Positions 37,641-51,113 of a stretch of DNA of 64,000 nucleotides are shown here, one piece after another. The stretch comes from Atherix ibis (lineage: Eukaryota > Arthropoda > Insecta > Diptera > Athericidae). The first letter of the stretch is position 1, and every line of letters starts with the position of its first letter. A program made the position numbers and the translations under genes. The notes below the pieces were generated by a model, which was not told where the DNA came from, searched no databases, and saw nothing but the letters and a program-made list of their open reading frames with translations. Where the stretch lies: assembly GCA_958298945.1 (NCBI GenBank), contig CATQJD010000146.1, forward strand, positions 1,426,001 to 1,490,000. The letters are read 5' to 3'.

Positions 37641-39920
37641 ATATGCAGTAGTATATTTAAGAGGAATATAAAGTAGTATATTTAAGAGGATTATGAGGTA
37701 GTATATTTAAGAGGAATATGAAGTAGTATATTTAAGAGGAATATGCAGTAGTATATATAAGAGGAATATTAAGTTGTATATTTAAGAGGAATATGCAGTA
37801 GTATATTTAATAGGAATATTAAGTAGTATATTTAAGAGAAATATGAAGTAGTATATTTAAGAGGAATATGAAGTACTATATTTATGAGGAATATGAAGTA
37901 GTATATTTAAGAGGAATATGCAGTAGTATATTTAAGAAAAATATGAAGTACTATATTAAAGAGGCATATGCAGTAGTATATTGAAGAGGAATATGAAGTA
38001 GTATATTTAAGAGGCATATGAAGTATTATATTTAAGAGGAATATGCAGTAGTATATTTAAGAGGAATATGAAGTAGTATATGTAAGAGGAATATGCAGTA
38101 GTATATTTAAGAGGAATATGCAGTAGTATATTTAAGAGGAATATTAAGTATTATATTTAAGAGGAATATTAAGTATTATATTTAAGAGGAATATGAAGTA
38201 GTATATTTAAGAGGAATATGAAGTAGTATATTTAAGAGAAATATGAAGTAGTATATTTAAGAGGAATATGCAGAAATATATTTAAGAGGAATATGAAGTA
38301 GTATATATAAGAGGAATATGAAGTTGTATATTTAAGAGGAATATGCAGTAGTATATTTAAGAGCAATATTAAGTAGTATATGTAAGAGGAATATGCAGTA
38401 GTATATTTAAGAGGAATATGCAGTAGTATATTTAAGAGGAATATGCAGTAGTATATTTAAGAGGAATATGAAGTAGTATATTTAAGAGAAATATGAAGTT
38501 GTATATTTAAGAGGAATATGCAGTAGTATATTTAAGAGGAATATTAAGTATTATATTTAAGAGGAATATTAAGTATTATATTTAAGAGGAATATGAAGTA
38601 GTATATTTAAGAGGAATATGAAGTAGTATATTTAAGAGAAATATGAAGTAGTATTTTTAAGAGGAATATGAAGTAGTAAATTTAAGAGGAATATGAAGAA
38701 GTATATTAAAGAGGAATATGAAGTAGTATATTTAAGAGAAATATGAAGTAGTATATTTAAGAGGAATATGCAGTAGTATATTTAAGAGGGATATGAAGTA
38801 GTATATTTAAGAGAAATATGAAGTAGTATATTTAAGAGGAATATGCAGTAGTATATTTAAGAGGAATATGCAGTAGTACGAGTATATTTAAGAGGCATAT
38901 GAAGTAGTATATTTAAAAGGAATATGAAGTAGTATATTTAGGAGGAATATACAGTAGTATATTTAAGAGGAATATAAAGTAGTATATTTAAGAGGATTAT
39001 GAAGTAGTATATTTAAGAGGAATATGAAGTAGTATATTTAAGAGGAATATGAAGTAGTATGTATAAGAGGAATATGAAGTTGTATATTTAAGAGGAATAT
39101 GCAGTAGTATATTTAATAGGAATATTAAGTAGTATATTTAAGAGGAATATGAAGAAGTATATTTAAGAGGAATATGAAGTACTATATTTATGAGGAATAT
39201 GAAGTAGTATATTTAAGAGGAATATGCAGTAGTATATTTAAGAAGAATATGAAGTACTATATTAAAGAGGCATATGCAGTAGTATATTGAAGAGGAATAT
39301 GAAGTAGTATATTTAAGAGGCATATGAAGTAGTATATTTAAGAGGAATATGCAGTAGTATATTTAAGAGGAATATAAAGTAGTATATGTAAGAGGAATAT
39401 GCAGTAGTATATTTAAGAGGAATATGCAGTAGTATAATTAAGAGGAATATTAAGTATTATATTTAAGAGGAATATTAAGTATTATATTTAAGAGGAATAT
39501 GAAGTAGTATATTTAAGAGGAATATGAAGTAGTATATTTAAGAGAAATATGAAGTAGTATATTTAAGAGGAATATGCAGAAATATATTTAAGAGGAATAT
39601 GAAGTAGTATATATAAGAGGAATATGAAGTTGTATATTTAAGAGGAATATGCAGTAGTATATTTAAGAGGAATATTAAGTAGTATATATAAGAGGAATAT
39701 GCAGTAGTATATTTAAGAGGAATATGCAGTAGTATATTTAAGAGGAATATGCAGTAGTATATTTAAGAGGAATATGAAGTAGTATATTTAAGAGAAATAT
39801 GAAGTTGTATATTTAAGAGGAATATGCAGTAGTATATTTAAGAGGAATATTAAGTATTATATTTAAGAGGAATATTAAGTATTATATTTAAGAGGAATAT
39901 GAAGTAGTATATTTAAGAGA
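37310..39920 (+). repeat. 1,306-bp tandem duplication
   Basis: Two adjacent copies of about 1,306 bp lie at 37310-38615 and 38616-39920. The unit is 52 monomers plus the 6-bp insertion. Markers are AGTAAATTTAAG followed by GAAGAAG (about 37368 and 38674), the ACGAGT monomer (37570 and 38876), TATTTAGGAGG, GAGGATTATG and GCAGAAATATA (38271 and 39577). Differences include GAGGTAG against GAAGTAG and GCAG against ACAG near 37641 and 38947. Confidence 0.84.
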
Positions 39921-40952
39921 AATATGTAGTAGTATATTTAAGAGGAATATGAAGTAGTATATTTAAGAGGAATATGAAGTAGTATATTTAAGAGGAATAT
40001 GAAGTAGTATATTTAAGAGAAATATGAAGTAGTATATTTAAGAGGAATATGCAGTAGTATATTTAAGAGGAATATGAAGTAGTATATTTAAGAGGAATAT
40101 GAAGTAGTATATTTTAGAGGAATATGCTGTAGTATATTTAAGAGGAATATGCAGTAGTATATTTAAGAGGAATATGAAGTAGTATATTTAAGAGGAATAT
40201 GCAGTATTATATTTAAGAGGAATATGAAGTAGTATATTTAAAAGGAATATGAAGTAGTATATTTAAGAGGAATATGAAGTAGTACATTAAAGAGGAATAT
40301 GAAGTAGTATATTTAAGAGGAATATGCAGTAGTATATTTAAGAGGAATATGAAGTAGTATATTTAAGAGGAATATGAAGTTGTATATTTAAGAGGAATAT
40401 TACGTAGTATATTTAAAAGGAATATGAAGTATTATATTTAAGAGGAATATGAAGTAGTATATTTAAGAGGAATATGATGTAGTATGTTTAAGAAGAATAT
40501 GAAGTAGTATATTTAAGAGGAATATGAAGTTGTATATTTAAGAGGAAAATGCAGTTGTATATTTAAGAGTAATATTAAGTATTATATTTAAGAGGAATAT
40601 TAAGTATTATATTTAAGAGGAATATGAAGTAGTATATTTAAGAGAAATATGAAGTAGTATTTTTAAGAGGAATATGAAGTAGTATATTTAAGAGGAATAT
40701 GAAGAAGTATATTAAAGAGGAATATGAAGTAGTATATTTAAGAGAAATATGAAGTAGTATATTTAAGAGGAATATGCAGTAGTATATTTAAGAGGGATAT
40801 GAAGTAGTATATTTAAGAGGAATATGAAGTAGTATATTTAAGAGGAATATGCAGTAGTATATTTAAGAGGAATATGCAGTAGTACGAGTATATTTAAGAG
40901 GCATATGAAGCAGTATATTTAAAAGGAATATGAAGTAGTATATTTAGGAGGA
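39912..40952 (+). repeat. Block J, second copy
   Basis: This is the partner of 36600-37640. Its ACGAGT monomer at 40882 is followed by GGCATATGAAGCAG, then TTTAGGAGGATATG, which is one base short. Confidence 0.78.
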
Positions 40953-43500
40953 TATGCAGTAGTATATTTAATAGGAATATTAAGTAGTATATTTAAGAGG
41001 AATATGAAGTAGTACATTTAAGAGGAATATGAAGTACTATATTTATGAGGAATATGAAGTAGTATATTTAAGAGGAATATGCAGTAGTATATTTAAGAGG
41101 AATATGAAGTACTATATTAAAGAGGCATATGCAGTAGTATATTGAAGAGGAATATGAAGTAGTAAATTTAAGAGGCATATGAAGTAGTATATTTAAGAGG
41201 AATATGCAGTAGTATATTTAAGAGGAATATGAAGTAGTATATGTAAGAGGAATATGCAGTAGCATATTTAAGAGGAATATGCAGTAGTATATTTAAGAGG
41301 AATATTAAGTATTATATTTAAGAGGAATATTAATTATTATATTTAAGAGGAATATGAAGTAGTATATTTAAGAGGAATATGAAGTAGTATATTTAAGAAA
41401 AATATGAAGTAGTATATTTAAGAGGAATATGCAGAAATATATTTAAGAGGAATATGAAGTAGTATATATAAGAGGAATATGAAGTTGTATATTTAAGAGG
41501 AATATGCAGTAGTATATTTAAGAGGAATATTAAGTAGTATATTTAAGAGGAATATCAAGTAGTATATTTAAGAGGAATATGAAGTCGTATATTTAAGAGG
41601 AATATGCAGTAGTATATTTAAGAGGAATATGAAGTAGTATATTTAAGAGGAATATGCAGTAGTATATTCAAGAGGAATATGAAGTACTATATTAAAGAGG
41701 CATATGCTGTAGTATATTGAAGAGGAATATGAAGTAGTATATGTAAGAGGAATATGCAGTAGTATATTTAAGAGGAATATGCAGAAGTATATTTAAGAGG
41801 AATATGCAGTAGTATATTTAAGAGGAATATGAAGTAGTATATTTAAGAGAAATATGAAGTTGTATATATAAGAGGAATATGCAGTAGTATATTTAAGAGG
41901 AATTTTAAGTATTATATTTAAGAGGAATATTAAGTATTATATTTAAGAGTAATATGAAGTAGTATATTTAAGAGAAATATGTAGTAGTATATTTAGGAGG
42001 AATATGAAGTAGTATATTTAAGAGGAATATGAAGTAGTATATTTAAGAGGAATATGAAGTAGTATATTTAAGAGAAATATGAAGTAGTATATTTAAGAGG
42101 AATATGCAGTATTATATTTAAGAGGAATATGAAGTAGTTTATTTAAAAGGAATATGAAGTAGTATATTTAAGAGGAATATGAGGTATTACATTAAAGAGG
42201 AATATGAAGTAGTATATTTAAGACGAATATGCAGTAGTATATTTAAGGGGAATATGAAGTAGTATATTTAAGAGGAATATGAAGTTGTATATTTAAGAGG
42301 AATATTACTTAGTATATTTAAGAGGAATATTAAGTATTATATTTAAGAGGAATATGAAGTAGTATATTTAAGAGGAATATGATGTAGTATATTTAAGAAG
42401 AATATGAAGTAGTATATTTAAGAGGAATATGAAGTTGTATATTTAAGAGGAATATGCAGTAGTATATTTAAGAGGAATATTAAGTATTATATTTAAGAGG
42501 AATATTAAGTATTATATTTAAGAGGAATATGAAGTAGTATATTTAAGAGAAATATGAAGTAGAATTTTTAAGAGGAATATGAAGTAGTATATTTAGGAGG
42601 GTTATGAAGTAGTATATTTAAGAGGAATATGAAGTAGTATATTTAAGAGGAATATGCAGTAGTATATTTAGGAGGGATATGAAGTAGTATATTTAAGAGG
42701 AATATGAAGTAGTATATTTAAGAGGAATATGCAGTAGTATATTTAAGAGGAATATGCAGTAGTATATTTAAGAGGAATATGAAGTAGTATATTTAAGAGG
42801 AATATGCAGTAGTATATTTAAGAGGAATATGAAGTTGTATATTTAAGAGGAATATGCAGTAGTATATTTAAGAGGAATATTAAGTATTATATTTAAGAGG
42901 AATATTAAGTATTATATTTAAGAGGAATATGAAGTAGTATATTTAAGAGAAATATGAAGTAGTATTTTTAAGAGGAATATGAAGTAGTATATTTAAGAGG
43001 AATATGAAGAAGTATGTTAAAGAGGCATATGAAGTAGTATATTTAAAAGGAATATGAAGTAGTATATTTAACAGGAATATGAAGTAGTATATTTAAGAGG
43101 AATATTAATTAGTATATTTAAGAGGAATATGAAGTAGTATATTTAAGAGGAATATGCAGTACTATATTTATGAGGAATATGAAGTAGTATATTTAAGAGG
43201 AATATGAAGTAGTATATTTAAGAGGAATATGAAGTACTATATTAAAGAGGCATATGCAGTAGTATATTGAAGAGGAATATGAAGTAGTATATTTAAGAGG
43301 CATATGAAGTAGTATATTTTAGAGGAATATGAAGAAGTATATTAAAGAGGAATATGAAGTAGTATATTTAAGAGAAATATGAAGTAGTATATTTAAGAGG
43401 AATATGCAGTAGTATATTTAAGAGGGATATGAAGTAGTATATTTAAGAGGAATATGAAGTAGTATATTTAAGAGGAATATGCAGTAGTATATTTAAGAGG
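40953..43500 (+). repeat. Satellite related to the 45-48 kb unit
   Basis: Several ordered runs here recur in the 3,010-bp unit at an offset of 4,551 bp: AGTAGTTTATTTAAAAGG (42130 and 46681) and AGTAGAATTTTTAAG (42561 and 47112). Others, such as AATTTTAAG (41901) and AGTACTATATTTATGAGG (about 43160), have similar relatives there. The segment therefore looks like a less homogenised ancestor or sibling of the unit at 45090-48099. A new run with AGGAGGGTTATG (about 42596) is private. Confidence 0.68.
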
Positions 43501-43511
43501 AATATGCAGTA

Positions 43512-45089
43512 GTACGAGTATATTTAAGAGGCATATGAAGTAGTATATTTAAAAGGAATATGAAGTAGTATATTTAGGAGGAATATGCAGTAGTATATTT
43601 AAGAGGAATATGAAGTAGTATATTTAAGAGGAATATGAAGTAGTATATATAAGAGGAATATGAAGTTGTATATTTAAGAGGAATATGCAGTAGTATATTT
43701 AATAGGAATATTAAGTAGTATATTTAAGAGGAATATGAAGTAGTATATTTAAGAGGAATATGAAGTACTATATTTACGAGGAATATGAAGTAGTATATTT
43801 AAGAGGAATATGCAGTAGTATATTTAAGAGGAATATGAAGTAGTATATGTAAGAGGAATATGCAGTAGTATATTTAAGAGCAATATACAGTAGTATATTT
43901 AAGAGGAATATTAAGTATTATATTTAAGAGGAATATTAAGTATTATATTTAAGAGGAATATGAAGTAGTATATTTAAGAGGAATATGAAGTAGTATATTT
44001 AAGAGAAATATGAAGTAGTATATTTAAGAGGAATATGCAGAAATATATTTAAGAGGAATATGAAGTAGTATATATAAGAGGAATATGAAGTTGTATATTT
44101 AAGAGGAATATGCAGTAGTATATTTAAGAGGAATATTAAGTAGTATATTTAAGAGGAATATGAAGTAGTATATTTAAGAGGAATATGAAGGCGTATATTT
44201 AAGAGGAATATGCAGTAGTATTGCTCAATATATTTAAGAGGAATATGCAGTAGTATATTTAAGAGGAATATGAAGTAGTATATTTAAGAGGAATATGCAT
44301 TTGTATATTTAAGAAGAATATGAAGTAGTATATTTATGAGGAATATGAAGTAGTATATTTAAGAGGAATATGCAGTAGTATATTCAAGAGGAATATGAAG
44401 TACTATATTAAAGAGGCATATGCAGTAGTATATTGAAGAGGAATATGAAGTAGTATATTTAAGAGGCATATAAAGTAGTATATTTAAGAGGAATATGCAG
44501 CCGTATATTTAAGAGGAATATGAAGTAGTATATGTAAGAGGAATATGCAGTGGTATATTTAAGAGGAATATGCAGAAGTATATTTAAGAGGAATATGCAG
44601 TAGTATATTTAAGAGGAATATTAAGTAGTATATTTAAGAGAAATATGAAGTTGTATATATAAGAGGAATATGCAGTAGTATATTTAAGAGTAATATGAAG
44701 TAGTATATTTAAGAGAAATATGTAGTAGTATATTTAGGAGGAATATGAAGTAGTATATTTAAGAGGAATATGAAGTAGTATATTTAAGAGGAATATGAAG
44801 TAGTATATTTAAGAGAAATATGAAGTAGTATATTTAAGAGGAATATGCAGTATTATATTTAAGAGGAATATGAAGTAGTTTATTTAAAAGGAATATGAAG
44901 TAGTATATTTAAGAGGAATATGAAGTATTACATTAAAGAGGAATATGAAGTAGTATATTTAAGAGGAATATGCAGTAGTATATTTAAGAGGAATATGAAG
45001 TAGTATATTTAAGAGGAATATGAAGTTGTATATTTAAAAGGAATATTACTTAGTATATTTAAGAGGAATATTAAGTATTATATTTAAGA
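43512..45089 (+). repeat. Satellite block leading into the 3,010-bp repeat
   Basis: The stretch starts with an ACGAGT monomer (43512) and contains an insertion monomer at 44218. The insertion region matches 45978 at 1,760 bp, and the AGTAGTTTATTTAAAAGG region (44871) matches 46681 at 1,810 bp, so two monomers differ in number between them. The copy here has AAGGCGTATA before the insertion, where the others have AAGTCGTATA. Confidence 0.7.
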
Positions 45090-48000
45090 GGAATATGAAG
45101 TAGTATATTTAAGAGGAATATGATGTAGTATATTTAAGAAGAATATGAAGTAGTATATTTAAGAGGAATATGAAGTTGTATATTTAAGAGGAATATGCAG
45201 TAGTATATTTAAGAGGAATATTAAGTATTATATTTAAGAGGAATATTAAGTATTATATTTAAGAGGAATATTAAGTATTATATTTAAGAGGAATATGAAG
45301 TAGTATATTTAAGAGGAATATGAAGTAGTATATTTAAGAGGAATACGAAGTAGTATATATAAGAGGAATATGAAGTTGTATATTTAAGAGGAATATGCAG
45401 TAGTATATTTAATAGGAATATTAAGTAGTATATTTAAGAGGAATATGAAGTAGTATATTTAAGAGGAATATGAAGTACTATATTAAAGAGGCATATGCAG
45501 TAGTATATTGAAGAGGAATATGAAGTAGTATATTTAAGAGGCATATGAAGTAGTATATTTAAGAGGAATATGCAGTAGTATATTTAAGAGGAATATGAAG
45601 TAGTATATGTAAGAGGAATATGCAGTAGTATATTTAAGAGGAATATACAGTAGTATATTTAAGAGGAATATTAAGTATTATATTTAAGAGGAATATTAAG
45701 TATTATATTTAAGAGGAATATGAAGTAGTATATTTAAGAGGAATATGAAGTAGTATATTTAAGAGAAATATGAAGTAGTATATTTAAGAGGAATATGCAG
45801 AAATATATTTAAGAGGAATATGAAGTAGTATATATAAGAGGAATATGAAGTTGTATATTTAAGAGGAATATGCAGTAGTATATTTAAGAGGAATATTAAG
45901 TAGTATATTTAAGAGGAATATGAAGTAGTATATTTAAGAGGAATATGAAGTCGTATATTTAAGAGGAATATGCAGTAGTATTGCTCAATATATTTAAGAG
46001 GAATATGCAGTAGTATATTTAAGAGGAATATGAAGTAGTATATTTAAGAGGAATATGCATTTGTATATTTAAGAAGAATATGAAGTAGTATATTTATGAG
46101 GAATATGAAGTAGTATATTTAAGAGGAATATGCAGTAGTATATTCAAGAGGAATATGAAGTACTATATTAAAGAGGCATATGCAGTAGTATATTGAAGAG
46201 GAATATGAAGTAGTATATTTAAGAGGCATATAAAGTAGTATATTTAAGAGGAATATGCAGTAGTATATTTAAGAGGAATATGAAGTAGTATATGTAAGAG
46301 GAATATGCAGTGGTATATTTAAGACGAATATGCAGAAGTATATTTAAGAGGAATATGCAGTAGTATATTTAAGAGGAATATGAAGTAGTATATTTAAGAG
46401 AAATATGAAGTTGTATATATAAGAGGAATATGCAGTAGTATATTTAAGAGGAATTTTAAGTTTTATATTTAAGAGGAATATTAAGTATTATATTTAAGAG
46501 TAATATGAAGTAGTATATTTAAGAGAAATATGTAGTAGTATATTTAGGAGGAATATGAAGTAGTATATTTAAGAGGAATATGAAGTAGTATATTTAAGAG
46601 GAATATGAAGTAGTATATTTAAGAGAAATATGAAGTAGTATATTTAAGAGGAATATGCAGTATTATATTTAAGAGGAATATGAAGTAGTTTATTTAAAAG
46701 GAATATGAAGTAGTATATTTAAGAGGAATATGAAGTATTACATTAAAGAGGAATATGAAGTAGTATATTTTAGAGGAATATGCAGTAGTATATTTAAGAG
46801 GAATATGAAGTAGTATATTTAAGAGGAATATGAAGTTGTATATTTAAGAGGAATATTACTTAGTATATTTAAGAGGAATATTAAGTATTATATTTAAGAG
46901 GAATATGAAGTAGTATATTTAAGAGGAATATGATGTAGTATATTTAAGAAGAATATGAAGTAGTATATTTAAGAGGAATATGAAGTTGTATATTTAAGAG
47001 GAATATGCAGTAGTATATTTAAGAGGAATATTAAGTATTATATTTAAGAGGAATATTAAGTATTATATTTAAGAGGAATATGAAGTAGTATATTTAAGAG
47101 AAATATGAAGTAGAATTTTTAAGAGGAATATGAAGTAGTATATTTAAGAGGAATATGAAGAAGTATATTAAAGAGGAGTATGAGGTAGTATATTTAAGAG
47201 AAATATGAAGTAGTATATTTAAGAGGAATATGCAGTAGTATATTTAGGAGGGATATGAAGTAGTATATTTAAGAGGAATATGAAGTAGTATATTTAAGAG
47301 GAATATGCAGTAGTATATTTAAGAGGAATATGCAGTAGTATATTTAAGAGGAATATGAAGTAGTATATTTAAGAGGAATATGCAGTAGTATATTTAAGAG
47401 GAATATGAAGTTGTATATTTAAGAGGAATATGCAGTAGTATATTTAAGAGGAATATTAAGTATTATATTTAAGAGGAATATTAAGTATTATATTTAAGAG
47501 GAATATGAATTAGTATATTTAAGAGAAATATGAAGTAGTATTTTTAAGAGGAATATGAAGTAGTATATTTAAGAGGAATATGAAGAAGTATGTTAAAGAG
47601 GCATATGAAGTAGTATATTTAAAAGGAATATGAAGTAGCATATTTAACAGGAATATGAAGTAGTATATTTAAGAGGAATATTAATTAGTATATTTAAGAG
47701 GAATATGAAATAGTATATTTAAGAGGAATATGCAGTACTATATTTATGAGGAATATGAAGTAGTATATTTTAGAGGATTATGCAGTAGTATATTTAAGAG
47801 GGATATGAAGTAGTGTATGTAAGAGGAATATGCAGTAGTATATTTAAAAGGAATATTAAGTATTATATTTAAGAGGAATATTAAGTATTATATTTAAGAG
47901 GAATGTGAAGTAGTATATTTAAGAGAAATATGAAGTAGTATATTTAAGAGGAATATGAAGTAGTATATTTAAGAGGAATATGAAGTAGTATATTTAAGAG

Positions 48001-51000
48001 GAATATGAAGTAGTATATTTAAGAGAAATATGAAGTAGTATATTTAAGAGGAATATGCAGTAGTATATTTAAGAGGAATATGAAGTAGTATATTTAAGAG
48101 GAATATGAAGTAGTATATTTAAGAGGAATATGATGTAGTATATTTAAGAAGAATATGAAGTAGTATATTTAAGAGGAATATGAAGTTGTATATTTAAGAG
48201 GAATATGCAGTAGTATATTTAAGAGGAATATTAAGTATTATATTTAAGAGGAATATTAAGTATTATATTTAAGAGGAATATTAAGTATTATATTTAAGAG
48301 GAATATGAAGTAGTATATTTAAGAGGAATATGAAGTAGTATATTTAAGAGGAATATGAAGTAGTATATATAAGAGGAATATGAAGTTGTATATTTAAGAG
48401 GAATATGCAGTAGTATATTTAATAGGAATATTAAGTAGTATATTTAAGAGGAATATGAAGTAGTATATTTAAGAGGAATATGAAGTACTATATTAAAGAG
48501 GCATATGCAGTAGTATATTGAAGAGGAATATGAAGTAGTATATTTAAGAGGCATATGAAGTAGTATATTTAAGAGGAATATGCAGTAGTATATTTAAGAG
48601 GAATATGAAGTAGTATATGTAAGAGGAATATGCAGTAGTATATTTAAGAGGAATATACAGTAGTATATTTAAGAGGAATATTAAGTATTATATTTAAGAG
48701 GAATATTAAGTATTATATTTAAGAGGAATATGAAGTAGTATATTTAAGAGGAATATGAAGTAGTATATTTAAGAGAAATATGAAGTAGTATATTTAAGAG
48801 GAATATGCAGAAATATATTTAAGAGGAATATGAAGTAGTATATATAAGAGGAATATGAAGTTGTATATTTAAGAGGAATATGCAGTAGTATATTTAAGAG
48901 GAATATTAAGTAGTATATTTAAGAGGAATATGAAGTAGTATATTTAAGAGGAATATGAAGTCGTATATTTAAGAGGAATATGCAGTAGTATTGCTCAATA
49001 TATTTAAGAGGAATATGCAGTAGTATATTTAAGAGGAATATGAAGTAGTATATTTAAGAGGAATATGCATTTGTATATTTAAGAAGAATATGAAGTAGTA
49101 TATTTATGAGGAATATGAAGTAGTATATTTAAGAGGAATATGCAGTAGTATATTCAAGAGGAATATGAAGTACTATATTAAAGAGGCATATGCAGTAGTA
49201 TATTGAAGAGGAATATGAAGTAGTATATTTAAGAGGCATATAAAGTAGTATATTTAAGAGGAATATGCAGTAGTATATTTAAGAGGAATATGAAGTAGTA
49301 TATGTAAGAGGAATATGCAGTGGTATATTTAAGACGAATATGCAGAAGTATATTTAAGAGGAATATGCAGTAGTATATTTAAGAGGAATATGAAGTAGTA
49401 TATTTAAGAGAAATATGAAGTTGTATATATAAGAGGAATATGCAGTAGTATATTTAAGAGGAATTTTAAGTTTTATATTTAAGAGGAATATTAAGTATTA
49501 TATTTAAGAGTAATATGAAGTAGTATATTTAAGAGAAATATGTAGTAGTATATTTAGGAGGAATATGAAGTAGTATATTTAAGAGGAATATGAAGTAGTA
49601 TATTTAAGAGGAATATGAAGTAGTATATTTAAGAGAAATATGAAGTAGTATATTTAAGAGGAATATACAGTATTATATTTAAGAGGAATATGAAGTAGTT
49701 TATTTAAAAGGAATATGAAGTAGTATATTTAAGAGGAATATGAAGTATTACATTAAAGAGGAATATGAAGTAGTATATTTTAGAGGAATATGCAGTAGTA
49801 TATTTAAGAGGAATATGAAGTAGTATATTTAAGAGGAATATGAAGTTGTATATTTAAGAGGAATATTACTTAGTATATTTAAGAGGAATATTAAGTATTA
49901 TATTTAAGAGGAATATGAAGTAGTATATTTAAGAGGAATATGATGTAGTATATTTAAGAAGAATATGAAGTAGTATATTTAAGAGGAATATGAAGTTGTA
50001 TATTTAAGAGGAATATGCAGTAGTATATTTAAGAGGAATATTAAGTATTATATTTAAGAGGAATATTAAGTATTATATTTAAGAGGAATATGAAGTAGTA
50101 TATTTAAGAGAAATATGAAGTAGAATTTTTAAGAGGAATATGAAGTAGTATATTTAAGAGGAATATGAAGAAGTATATTAAAGAGGAGTATGAGGTAGTA
50201 TATTTAAGAGAAATATGAAGTAGTATATTTAAGAGGAATATGCAGTAGTATATTTAGGAGGGATATGAAGTAGTATATTTAAGAGGAATATGAAGTAGTA
50301 TATTTAAGAGGAATATGCAGTAGTATATTTAAGAGGAATATGCAGTAGTATATTTAAGAGGAATATGAAGTAGTATATTTAAGAGGAATATGCAGTAGTA
50401 TATTTAAGAGGAATATGAAGTTGTATATTTAAGAGGAATATGCAGTAGTATATTTAAGAGGAATATTAAGTATTATATTTAAGAGGAATATTAAGTATTA
50501 TATTTAAGAGGAATATGAATTAGTATATTTAAGAGAAATATGAAGTAGTATTTTTAAGAGGAATATGAAGTAGTATATTTAAGAGGAATATGAAGAAGTA
50601 TGTTAAAGAGGCATATGAAGTAGTATATTTAAAAGGAATATGAAGTAGCATATTTAACAGGAATATGAAGTAGTATATTTAAGAGGAATATTAATTAGTA
50701 TATTTAAGAGGAATATGAAATAGTATATTTAAGAGGAATATGCAGTACTATATTTATGAGGAATATGAAGTAGTATATTTTAGAGGATTATGCAGTAGTA
50801 TATTTAAGAGGGATATGAAGTAGTGTATGTAAGAGGAATATGCAGTAGTATATTTAAAAGGAATATTAAGTATTATATTTAAGAGGAATATTAAGTATTA
50901 TATTTAAGAGGAATGTGAAGTAGTATATTTAAGAGAAATATGAAGTAGTATATTTAAGAGGAATATGAAGTAGTATATTTAAGAGGAATATGAAGTAGTA

Positions 51001-51110
51001 TATTTAAGAGGAATATGAAGTAGTATATTTAAGAGAAATATGAAGTAGTATATTTAAGAGGAATATGCAGTAGTATATTTAAGAGGAATATGAAGTAGTA
51101 TATTTAAGAG
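45090..51110 (+). repeat. 3,010-bp tandem higher-order repeat, two nearly perfect copies
   Basis: Copies at about 45090-48099 and 48100-51110 repeat at exactly 3,010 bp over their whole length. Markers are GATGTAG plus AAGAAGAATATG (45121 and 48131), the insertion monomer (45978 and 48988), AGTAGTTTATTTAAAAGG (46681 and 49691), AGTAGAATTTTTAAG (47112 and 50122) and TTTTAGAGGATTATGCAG (about 47770 and 50780). Only two substitutions caught my eye: GAATACGAAG against GAATATGAAG near 45345, and GAATATGCAG against GAATATACAG near 46655. The unit is 120 monomers plus one 10-bp insertion. It is the longest and cleanest repeat unit in the window and probably among the youngest. Confidence 0.9.
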
Positions 51111-51113
51111 GAA

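Larger units (their letters stand above)
271..49006 (+). repeat. 35-bp insertion monomer (extra TGCTCAATAT), 24 copies
   Basis: A 10-bp insertion turns AGTATATTTAAG into AGTATTGCTCAATATATTTAAG. Copies begin (G of GTATTG) at about 271, 2061, 6809, 9303, 11041, 13274, 13634, 14443, 15626, 16136, 16970, 18153, 20891, 26181, 26988, 32004, 34395, 34630, 35315, 35600, 35835, 44218, 45978 and 48988. Those at 34395 and 35600 read TGTTCAATAT. Almost all follow a GCAG monomer (or a close variant such as GCGG; the copy at 32004 follows GAAG) and precede a GCAG monomer, so a single origin followed by block duplication is likely. None is seen after 49.0 kb. Each shifts the 25-bp phase by ten bases, which explains many of the non-multiple-of-25 offsets. 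Confidence 0.9.
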
